In this document: positions 1 through 5,859 of the stretch, piece by piece
Position numbering within the stretch: position 1 is the first letter of the stretch
How the letters are laid out: the number at the start of each line of letters is the position of its first letter
Assembly: GCA_964429075.1 (NCBI GenBank)
Contig: CAYSBA010000078.1
Coordinates: 1-6,489, forward strand
Reading direction: 5' to 3'
Source of the DNA: CAYSBA01 sp964429075 [NCBI: uncultured bacterium]
GTDB taxonomy: Bacteria > CAYSBA01
Length of the DNA: 6,489 bases
Program-made: the position numbers and the translations under genes
The notes under the pieces: model-generated
Database searches by the model: none
Seen by the model: only the letters and a program-made list of their open reading frames with translations
Told to the model about the DNA's origin: nothing

Positions 1-38
1 TAAAGGTCATCTTTTATATTTTTTCCATAGAAATTCAA

Positions 39-66
39 TTGAAATAACGAGATTTTTTGTTATTAC
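39..66 (+). promoter_or_regulatory. Candidate sigma70-type promoter upstream of the operon
   Basis: TTGAAA at 39-44 resembles a -35 box (5 of 6) and TATTAC at 61-66 resembles a -10 box (4 of 6), with a 16-bp spacer. This would start transcription around 73-76 and give a leader of about 80 nt before the first gene. The region is very AT-rich, so chance matches are expected. The TTGACA element at 121 is a competing candidate. This is inference from consensus only. Confidence 0.25.
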
Positions 67-74
67 TTTATAGA

Positions 75-88
75 GACTATTTATAGTC
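75..88. repeat. Short inverted repeat in the leader (possible operator)
   Basis: GACTAT (75-80) and ATAGTC (83-88) form 6-bp arms around a TT centre. The site is too short and too tightly spaced to be a hairpin terminator, and no T-run follows. Its place between the two candidate promoters would suit a regulator-binding site. A separate 10-bp perfect palindrome, TTCAATTGAA, lies at 34-43, and AATAAC/GTTATT arms lie at 43-48 and 59-64. In AT-rich DNA such palindromes often arise by chance. Confidence 0.25.
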
Positions 89-120
89 CTTAAGCTACTA
101 CAATCGTCCATGCTACCTAT

Positions 121-148
121 TTGACAAAGACAAAATATCTGATATTGC
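121..148 (+). promoter_or_regulatory. Alternative promoter: perfect -35 box, weak -10
   Basis: TTGACA at 121-126 is a perfect sigma70 -35 hexamer. The best -10 options are poor: TATTGC at 143-148 with a 16-bp spacer, or GATATT at 141-146 with a short 14-bp spacer. Use of this promoter would put the transcript start almost on the ATG at 155, making the message leaderless. That would fit the lack of a Shine-Dalgarno sequence ahead of gene 1. The hexamer could also be a chance match. Confidence 0.25.
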
Positions 149-154
149 TTGTAT

Positions 155-1948
155 ATGAAATACTTAAAAGCTCTAATATTTTCATTAGTTTTTCTATTTA
201 TCTTTAATTGTGGTGGTGACAGTCATCCACCTACCACATGTAAGTCTGATGCAGATTGCCCTACCGGTAAGGTATGCTACAAAAAGGCATGTGTTGATAT
301 CTCTGAAGCCGATAACGACGGTGATGGTGTCTCTGCAAAAGATGGTGACTGTGATGACTCAAATCCGCTTATGTACCCTGAAGCAATTGAAGACTGCGAT
401 GGTCTTGATAACGATTGTAATGGTGTGGTCGACGAAGGCTGTGAATGTGTAAATGGAGAAACACGTCCCTGCAGTAAAAATATGGGTATCTGCAAAGAGG
501 GGACCCAGAAATGTGAAAATGGCAACTGGAGCGACTGTATAGGTGGCGTTGAACCTCTACCAATTGATGATTGTGGCGACATGCTTGATAATGACTGCGA
601 TGGTTCAGTAGATGAACTTTGCGCCTGCTCTAACGAAGGAGAACAGAGACCATGTGGTACTCCCATTGGCACATGTACAGAAGGAGTGCAGACCTGTACA
701 AATGGACAGTGGACAGAATGTCAAAATGCTGTGTTCCCACAAGAAGAGATATGCGACGACAATCTGGATAACGATTGTGATGGCTCTATCGATGAAGGAT
801 GTACCTGTACAACCGGACAGACCAAGGATTGTGGTATGGATGTTGGTGCCTGTTCCAAGGGGACTCAAGAATGTGTTGATGGCAAATGGAGCCTATGCGA
901 GGGTGGAACACTACCAGAACCAGAGCTCTGTGATGGTTTAGATAATGATTGTGATGGTGAGGTGGATGAAGACTTTGTAATCCTCAACACAGGGTGCAGT
1001 GTGGGAGTGGGTGAGTGTAAGAGGGATGGATTTTATATTTGCAGCCCTGATGGTGAGGGAGTTATATGCAATGTAGAACCCGGAGAACCACACGAAGAGA
1101 TCTGTGATGGTAAAGACAACGATTGCGACGGACAGATAGATGAAGATCAGGATGGCAATCCAATGACTGTACACTGTTATGATGGACCTGATGGGACAGA
1201 AGGAGTAGGACCGTGTGTGGGAGGTGAAAAGCAGTGCATCAATGGGACATGGACGACCTGCGATGGTGAGGTTCTTCCACAACCAGAACTCTGTGATGGG
1301 CTTGATAATAATTGTGATGGTCAGGTAGATGAGATATTTTTGAATCTTGGGCAGCCCTGCAGTGTGGGTCTGGGTGAATGTGAAAGACAGGGGGTGTATA
1401 TCTGTGAACCTGTTACACAACGTACAACCATCTGTGATGCAAATCCCGGGACACCACAAAATGAGGTCTGCGACGGCAAAGATAACGATTGTGATGGTCA
1501 GGTTGATGAAGAACTTACAAGGAGTTGCTCATACGGCTGTGGAGAGGGTGCAGAGGTATGTTATCAGGGTCAATGGGTAGGATGCACAGCACCACAACCT
1601 TCACAGGAAGTCTGCGATGGTATTGATAACGACTGTGACGGACAGATAGATGAAGATTTTACCCTTGGTGGCTCCTGTTCTGTTGGTGTAGGCTCATGTA
1701 AAAGCGTAGGATTTATAATCTGTGACCCCAACGATCCTACAAGAACTGTTTGCAATGCAGTTGCCGGTCAACCTGCTGCTGAGGCCTGCGACGATGGAGT
1801 TGACAACGATTGTGATGGTCAGGTTGATGAGGATTGCGGTGGTTGTGCAAGATATTCAAACTATCTCCCCACGGCATTAGGAGGATTTATCTTTATGTTA
1901 ATTTTTCGTATTAAAAAAAATAAAAAGGAGGAGCAAGAAGATGCTTAA
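155..1948 (+). CDS. MopE-repeat surface lipoprotein with C-terminal sorting-type tail
   Basis: This encodes a probable envelope-anchored, metal-binding repeat protein of 597 residues; the function is not known. Residue numbers count from ATG 155; the in-frame TTG at 149 would add two residues, and neither start has a clear ribosome binding site. Residues 1-18 are a hydrophobic signal sequence ending in IFN before Cys19. This resembles a lipobox, although Asn at -1 is not typical. Residues 29-46 hold one CxxGxxC-type unit like those in gene 2. Nine MopE-type motifs (consensus ExCDGxDNDCDGxxDE) follow. They are separated by two kinds of Cys-containing linker: one around G-x-C-x-x-G-x-x-x-C-x-x-G-x-W, the other around CSVGxGxC. 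The tail has CGGC (561-564), a hydrophobic stretch (about 570-584) and RIKKNKK. The stop codon overlaps the start of the next gene, which suggests coupled expression. Pfam calls the repeat Cu-binding MopE, but the Asp/Asn pattern suits calcium equally well. Confidence 0.88.
   Translation: MKYLKALIFSLVFLFIFNCGGDSHPPTTCKSDADCPTGKVCYKKACVDISEADNDGDGVSAKDGDCDDSNPLMYPEAIEDCDGLDNDCNGVVDEGCECVNGETRPCSKNMGICKEGTQKCENGNWSDCIGGVEPLPIDDCGDMLDNDCDGSVDELCACSNEGEQRPCGTPIGTCTEGVQTCTNGQWTECQNAVFPQEEICDDNLDNDCDGSIDEGCTCTTGQTKDCGMDVGACSKGTQECVDGKWSLCEGGTLPEPELCDGLDNDCDGEVDEDFVILNTGCSVGVGECKRDGFYICSPDGEGVICNVEPGEPHEEICDGKDNDCDGQIDEDQDGNPMTVHCYDGPDGTEGVGPCVGGEKQCINGTWTTCDGEVLPQPELCDGLDNNCDGQVDEIFLNLGQPCSVGLGECERQGVYICEPVTQRTTICDANPGTPQNEVCDGKDNDCDGQVDEELTRSCSYGCGEGAEVCYQGQWVGCTAPQPSQEVCDGIDNDCDGQIDEDFTLGGSCSVGVGSCKSVGFIICDPNDPTRTVCNAVAGQPAAEACDDGVDNDCDGQVDEDCGGCARYSNYLPTALGGFIFMLIFRIKKNKKEEQEDA
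311..1837 (+). repeat. Nine-copy MopE-type repeat array (protein level)
   Basis: Nine copies of a DxDNDCDGxxDE-type motif recur through gene 1, roughly every 40-60 residues. The first is preceded by a DNDGDG...DCDD segment typical of the fuller MopE unit. Some copies are nearly identical in DNA: a 26-nt stretch at 1484-1509 recurs exactly at 1805-1830. This suggests recent duplication or gene conversion within the array. Confidence 0.85.
1835..1945 (+). other. MYXO-CTERM-like C-terminal signal of gene 1
   Basis: The last 37 residues carry a CGGC motif, a short spacer, a hydrophobic segment (about YLPTALGGFIFMLIF) and a basic cluster RIKKNKK followed by acidic residues. This three-part order matches the general plan of protein-sorting C-termini such as MYXO-CTERM. 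The basic part is Lys-rich rather than Arg-rich and is not at the very end, so the match is weaker than in gene 2. An ordinary C-terminal membrane anchor is the alternative. Confidence 0.5.
1925..1933 (+). promoter_or_regulatory. Strong ribosome binding site of gene 2 inside gene 1
   Basis: AAGGAGGAG lies seven bases before ATG 1941. It is embedded in the Lys/Glu-coding tail of gene 1, so the same bases encode the basic tail and act as Shine-Dalgarno sequence. It fixes the gene 2 start, and with the 8-bp gene overlap it supports translational coupling. Confidence 0.8.
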
Positions 1949-4562
1949 AAAAATCATTACCCTTGCCCTCCTCATTCTATTGTATAATGTGGAGGTCCAT
2001 GCACAGGTCTGTGAAAAACCTAACATCCTTATACTCCTCGATAGGTCTGGGAGTATGCAGGGTCAAAAATGGTCAAGTGCCGTAAATGCAATAAACTTTA
2101 TCCTCAATAATTACAGTCAAAAGGCCAGATTCGGACTGGGCATGTTCCCATCAAACAACGACTGCGGCTCAGGTAAGATATACGTCAATGTTGGTGATAA
2201 CACGTCAAGTTCAATAATGAGTACCTTAAACAGCACCTCTCCAGATGGTATGACTCCAATGGCAGCATCCATAAATACAATGAACCAGTATCCAGACCTT
2301 AAAGATCCAAACAGAAGAAATTTTCTCCTTTTGATAACTGATGGTGCCGATACATGTGCAGCAGATGTAACTAACGATCCGGTTAAGGCTGTTACAAATC
2401 TTTACAACAATATCCAGCACGTCCATACATATGTTGTGGGATTTGGATCTGGTGTTGATGCCAATGTTCTTAACAATATGGCACAGGCCGGTCATACTGC
2501 GAGAAGCACTGCTCCATACTACTATCAGGCAGACAACCAGTCTCAGTTACAGCAGGCCCTTCAGGAGATAATAGAAAGGAGTCTTCAGGAGATTTGTGAC
2601 AACAAAGATAACGATTGCGACAACAAGATAGATGAAGATTTTCCCCAGAAAAACACAATGTGCACAAAGACTCAGGGTGGATGTGTTGCTACTGGAGTAT
2701 ATGTTTGTAACCAGACCGGTGATGGGGTAGAATGTAACGCACAATTCAATCCTACCGAAGAGGTATGTGATGGAATTGATAATGACTGTGATGGTGAAAT
2801 AGATGAAAATGTTGGCACAGATAATGATGGAGATGGTTACAAAGATTGCGTAGATTGTGATGACTCTGACCCTTCTGTACATCCTGACGCAGAAGAGATC
2901 TGCGATGGTAAGGACAACAACTGTAACGGCGTCGTTGATGAATCTGATCCCCAGCTCAATCAACCCTGTGGTACAAGCGACGAAGGAGAGTGTCAATATG
3001 GGACATACATATGCTTCAATGGACAGCTGTTCTGTCAAGGAGAGATTGGTCCTACAACAGAGATATGCGATGGAAGAGACAACGATTGCAATGGGATAGT
3101 TGATGATACCGGGCAGGATGAGGTATGTGATGATGGGATAGATAATGATTGTGACGGATTGACTGACAATGCAGATCCTGATTGTTTCGCATGTACCCCT
3201 GGAGAGACTAAACCATGTGGTAATGATGTAGGTGCATGTTCAGTGGGTACAGCCACCTGTCAGGATGATGGAACATGGGGTGATTGTGAAGGCGGAGTAC
3301 TTCCAACAACAGAAACCTGTAATGGGATAGATGATGACTGCGATGGGTTCATTGATGAAGGTGACCTCTGTCCGAGGGGACAATTCTGTCTGTGTGGTAT
3401 ATGTACAAAACAATGTAAGCAGGGCGATTGCCCCTCCGGACAGGTATGTAAAAGAGACATATGTGTACCTGAAGATGCCCTATGTGCAGGTATTACCTGC
3501 AGCGATGGATATTACTGTGTAGATGGAGAATGCGAAGATCCCTGCAGTCAAAAAGAGTGTGGTGATAATGAGATATGCAGGGTAAGGGCGTCTGACAATT
3601 CAACGAGCTGTAATCCTTCATGGGATGTTAACTGTGAAGCAATCGATTGTTATGAAACAGGATGTCAGGATGGAGAAAAATGCATCTCCGGTCAGTGTGT
3701 TCCTGATCCATGTCTGAATGTGGCATGTGATCAAAACGAATATTGTGACAATGGGGAATGCAAGAGTCTTGTTGATTGTACATCCTGTGATCAGGGTCAG
3801 GTCTGTATAGAGGGGAATTGCGTTGATTCAGACAGAACCTGCTACAATGTATACTGTAGACCCGGTAGACGCTGTGTCAATGGTGAGTGTCAGTATGATC
3901 CCTGTTACAATGTCGACTGTGGTCCCGGCCTTGTATGTGATAATGGTGAATGCATTCCTGATGACTGCGAGGCCATAACATGTCCGGCTGGTTCATACTG
4001 TAAACTTGGTAGGTGCTATATGGATCACGATACAGATCAGGATGGGATACTCGACAGACAGGACAACTGTGTTGTAACACCCAACCCAACACAAGAAGAT
4101 GCTGACGATGATGGACATGGTGATGCATGTGATAATTGCCCATCTATTGCGAATCCAGATCAGGCAGATGCTGACTCTGATGGGATAGGCGATTACTGTG
4201 ACAACTGTCCCGATGTGCCCAATCCGGACCAGATCGACTCAGACTCTGATGGACAGGGAGATGCATGTAGCACAACTTCAAGCTGTCCTGACTACGATTC
4301 CGATGGAGTATGTAATGATCAGGACAACTGTCCTGTTGTGGCCAATCCAGATCAAAAGGATTCAGATTCAGATGGCAAGGGAGATGCTTGTGATAACGAT
4401 TCAAATTCAAATGTACAGATAAAAAAAGAAAAAGGTAGTAGCGGATGTGGATGCAGCTCTTCCAACAAAGATCCACTTGTTCCTATTTTGTTAATAGGAT
4501 TCTTTATATTAAACCTATTCAGGAGAAGGGTTAGCTATGAAAAAATTTCAGCTAAAGGTTGA
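1941..4562 (+). CDS. vWA–MopE–Cys-rich–TSP3 surface protein with MYXO-CTERM-like tail
   Basis: This encodes a secreted multidomain protein of 873 residues, probably a cation-dependent adhesin or matrix-binding protein on the cell surface. Residues 1-21 are a Sec signal peptide, likely cut after VHA. Residues about 26-213 form a von Willebrand factor A domain with a complete metal-ion-dependent adhesion site: DxSxS at 34-38, Thr105 in the GMTPM loop and Asp134 in ITDG. Six MopE-type motifs span 217-474, including a DNDGDGY...DCDDSDP segment at 294-310. A Cys-rich block of CxxGxxCxxGxC-type units spans 477-692. Four to five TSP3-like calcium-binding repeats (DNCPxxxNPDQxDxDxDGxGDxC) span 695-818. 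The tail has GCGC (835-838), a hydrophobic stretch (845-860) and RRR (861-863), then ten more residues. The start is set by the strong RBS at 1925. The gene overlaps both neighbours. The domain calls are firm; the ligand is unknown. Confidence 0.92.
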   Translation: MLKKIITLALLILLYNVEVHAQVCEKPNILILLDRSGSMQGQKWSSAVNAINFILNNYSQKARFGLGMFPSNNDCGSGKIYVNVGDNTSSSIMSTLNSTSPDGMTPMAASINTMNQYPDLKDPNRRNFLLLITDGADTCAADVTNDPVKAVTNLYNNIQHVHTYVVGFGSGVDANVLNNMAQAGHTARSTAPYYYQADNQSQLQQALQEIIERSLQEICDNKDNDCDNKIDEDFPQKNTMCTKTQGGCVATGVYVCNQTGDGVECNAQFNPTEEVCDGIDNDCDGEIDENVGTDNDGDGYKDCVDCDDSDPSVHPDAEEICDGKDNNCNGVVDESDPQLNQPCGTSDEGECQYGTYICFNGQLFCQGEIGPTTEICDGRDNDCNGIVDDTGQDEVCDDGIDNDCDGLTDNADPDCFACTPGETKPCGNDVGACSVGTATCQDDGTWGDCEGGVLPTTETCNGIDDDCDGFIDEGDLCPRGQFCLCGICTKQCKQGDCPSGQVCKRDICVPEDALCAGITCSDGYYCVDGECEDPCSQKECGDNEICRVRASDNSTSCNPSWDVNCEAIDCYETGCQDGEKCISGQCVPDPCLNVACDQNEYCDNGECKSLVDCTSCDQGQVCIEGNCVDSDRTCYNVYCRPGRRCVNGECQYDPCYNVDCGPGLVCDNGECIPDDCEAITCPAGSYCKLGRCYMDHDTDQDGILDRQDNCVVTPNPTQEDADDDGHGDACDNCPSIANPDQADADSDGIGDYCDNCPDVPNPDQIDSDSDGQGDACSTTSSCPDYDSDGVCNDQDNCPVVANPDQKDSDSDGKGDACDNDSNSNVQIKKEKGSSGCGCSSSNKDPLVPILLIGFFILNLFRRRVSYEKISAKG
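2589..3362 (+). repeat. Six-copy MopE-type repeat array in gene 2
   Basis: Six motifs of the DxDNDCDGxxDE type lie directly after the vWA domain. The first (NKDNDCDNKIDE) and last (GIDDDCDGFIDE) diverge most from consensus. The linkers are of the same two Cys-containing types as in gene 1, so the two genes drew on a common module pool. Confidence 0.83.
3369..4016 (+). repeat. Cys-rich CxxGxxCxxGxC unit array
   Basis: About ten short units of roughly 17-25 residues occupy residues 477-692, each with four or so cysteines. The clearest share C-x-N-V-x-C-x-x-x-x-x-C-x-x-G-x-C (for example at 591-607, 634-650 and 655-671). The even cysteine spacing suggests disulfide-stabilised mini-domains, in line with an extracytoplasmic location. 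One related unit occurs at the N-terminus of gene 1's product. Confidence 0.75.
4023..4394 (+). repeat. TSP3-like calcium-binding repeats
   Basis: Four to five repeats of the thrombospondin type 3 kind lie at residues 695-818, with the pattern DNCPxxxNPDQxDxDxDGxGDxC. The dense Asp ladder is the known calcium-binding signature of this family. In bacteria such repeats commonly form stiff stalks next to the membrane-proximal end of surface proteins. Their position just before the C-terminal anchor fits that role. Confidence 0.85.
4443..4529 (+). other. MYXO-CTERM-like sorting signal of gene 2
   Basis: GCGC at residues 835-838, a hydrophobic segment of about 16 residues (845-860) and RRR at 861-863 match the three-part plan of the MYXO-CTERM signal, which is cut by a myxosortase in Myxococcota and relatives. 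Unlike typical members, which end at the Arg cluster, ten extra residues (VSYEKISAKG) follow. They are encoded mostly by the overlap with the next gene. No myxosortase gene is in the window. Confidence 0.7.
4521..4530 (+). promoter_or_regulatory. Ribosome binding site of the HMA gene
   Basis: The purine-rich run AGGAGAAGGG lies six bases before ATG 4537, inside the part of gene 2 that encodes the Arg cluster of its sorting signal. It supports the start chosen for the small metal-chaperone gene despite its 26-bp overlap with gene 2. Confidence 0.65.
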
Positions 4563-4749
4563 AGGCATGAAGTGTCATGGCTGTGCGACTACAATAAAAA
4601 ACAAGGTAGAGTCTCTGGATGAAGACAAAATAAAATGCGAAGTCTCCCTTGAATCCAGCGAGGTAACTGTGGAGGCAAAAGAGGATTCCAAAATAAGCAT
4701 CGAAGATATAAAAATTGCTATAAAAGAAGCGGGTTACAGGCCTGTTTAG
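4537..4749 (+). CDS. HMA-domain copper/heavy-metal chaperone, CopZ-like
   Basis: This encodes a 70-residue single-domain protein of the heavy-metal-associated (HMA) family, the usual length for free-standing CopZ/Atx1-type chaperones. These bind Cu(I), or sometimes other soft metals, in the cytoplasm and hand it to P-type ATPases or regulators. The metal site is GMKCHGC, with Cys13 and Cys16. His between them is uncommon but fits the MxCxxC pattern. The C-terminal AIKEAGYRPV is the typical last helix and strand of the fold. There is no signal peptide. The gene overlaps gene 2 by 26 bp and ends 21 bp before gene 4 in the same frame. No metal ATPase or metal-responsive regulator is in the window, so the metal and partner are unknown. 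The family call is firm; copper is inferred from family habit. Confidence 0.88.
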   Translation: MKKFQLKVEGMKCHGCATTIKNKVESLDEDKIKCEVSLESSEVTVEAKEDSKISIEDIKIAIKEAGYRPV

Positions 4750-4770
4750 CCGTTAATTTACTTCATTTTA

Positions 4771-5859
4771 ATGATAGAACAGGTATTAGAAGATAGCTCA
4801 TTTTGTGCATTCTGTCCCAAATTGTGTAGAGATGTATGTCCTGCTGCATACTCTCTTCCAAGAGAGGATAATACCCCATGGGCAAGAATGTATGCACTCT
4901 ATTTACTTGGTAGAAATCTGATTGATTGGGATGAGGATATTTCTGAATCCCTTTATAGATGTATTAACTGTATGAGGTGTACCACATCATGCGAACACCA
5001 TATTGACTGTGTGACAAATTTTATTGCAGGTAGACAGGAGGTTGTACTCAGGGGCATGATCCCGAAGCATATTGAAGAGATGAAAGACAATATCCTGATA
5101 CATGGCAGTCCAACCGGGAGTGATAATCTTTCAATCATAAAAAGGTATATAGATAATATCTATCTCGCACCTGGATTTAAAGCAGTCATTTTCCCCGGCT
5201 GCTATGTGCTAGAAAAAGAGCCAGATATAATACAACCTTTAATTGATATCCTGGAAGCGGTATTCAAAGTTGACTTTGTAGGGATCTTCCCTGAAAAACT
5301 TCAATGCTGCGGGCACCTGCTCGAGGTATCTGGCTTTTTTAGAGAAGCTGAAACACACAAATCAAAACTGATCAATATGTTCTCTTCATACAGGACTGTA
5401 GTTACTCTCTGCTCGGAATGCACATATTTTTTAAGGAAAATATTGCCTGCAAACAGGATTGAGGTTCTTCACATTACATCGTTTTTGTATAAATACATCG
5501 ACAGGATAGACCCCGGGTTACGTTCAGAAGGTATTTATTACCATGATCCATGCTATCTTGCACGATATCTTACTATAACAGAACAACCAAGAGAGATACT
5601 CAAGGTGCTCGGATTCCATGTACTGGATTTTCCAGAAAACAGAGAAGACGCCCCTTGCTGTGGCAACGGAACCTACTATAGATACACCAAGGGAGTAGAG
5701 GAAAAGAGGAGGGTCATTGCAAAATGGAGACTTGGTACCCACGATCTCTCACTCCCCGTTGCAACCTCGTGCCTTGCCTGCAGGGACGCCTTCAGGACAG
5801 TAGGGGCAAAAGCCTATACAGTGGTAGAGTTACTGATCAATCGTCTCGTCCAGATCTGA
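4771..5859 (+). CDS. Two-CCG-domain iron-sulfur protein (HdrB/GlcF/LutA-like)
   Basis: This encodes a 362-residue Fe-S protein, likely a cytoplasmic electron-transfer subunit of a redox enzyme. The N-terminus holds two ferredoxin-like [4Fe-4S] motifs: CX2CX3CX3CP at Cys12/15/19/23 and CX2CX2CX3C at Cys64/67/70/74. Two complete CCG domains follow. Cys144, CysCys179-180 and CysXXCys214/217 make the first; Cys261, CysCys296-297 and CysXXCys334/337 make the second. This layout is shared by glycolate-oxidase subunit GlcF, lactate-utilisation LutA, anaerobic GlpC and the heterodisulfide reductase HdrB/HdrD group. No partner flavoprotein is in the window, so the substrate cannot be named. No clear ribosome binding site precedes ATG 4771, and the only upstream in-frame codons before the TAG at 4747 are non-ATG. 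Translation may depend on coupling to the HMA gene. The end overlaps ftsZ tail-to-tail. Confidence 0.85.
   Translation: MIEQVLEDSSFCAFCPKLCRDVCPAAYSLPREDNTPWARMYALYLLGRNLIDWDEDISESLYRCINCMRCTTSCEHHIDCVTNFIAGRQEVVLRGMIPKHIEEMKDNILIHGSPTGSDNLSIIKRYIDNIYLAPGFKAVIFPGCYVLEKEPDIIQPLIDILEAVFKVDFVGIFPEKLQCCGHLLEVSGFFREAETHKSKLINMFSSYRTVVTLCSECTYFLRKILPANRIEVLHITSFLYKYIDRIDPGLRSEGIYYHDPCYLARYLTITEQPREILKVLGFHVLDFPENREDAPCCGNGTYYRYTKGVEEKRRVIAKWRLGTHDLSLPVATSCLACRDAFRTVGAKAYTVVELLINRLVQI

Noticed and set aside
43-64. AATAAC/GTTATT inverted repeat as a terminator of an upstream gene
   Set aside because: The arms are only 6 bp and AT-rich with a 10-nt loop, and no T-run follows the right arm on the plus strand. 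The stem would be too weak.
277-1755. Long open frames on the minus strand under genes 1 and 2
   Set aside because: They mirror the biased repeat codons (GAT/TGT/GGT) of the plus-strand genes, lack ribosome binding sites and resemble no family. They are shadows of the repeats.
1913-1941. A8 run near the end of gene 1 as a slippage site fusing gene 1 to gene 2
   Set aside because: A +1 shift there would open into the gene 2 frame, but the product would put a membrane anchor directly ahead of a second signal peptide. The strong RBS and own ATG of gene 2 explain the arrangement.
155-4394. CRISPR array or noncoding tandem repeats
   Set aside because: The repeats lie in frame inside two long ORFs, vary as protein repeats do, and have no constant repeat with unique spacers.
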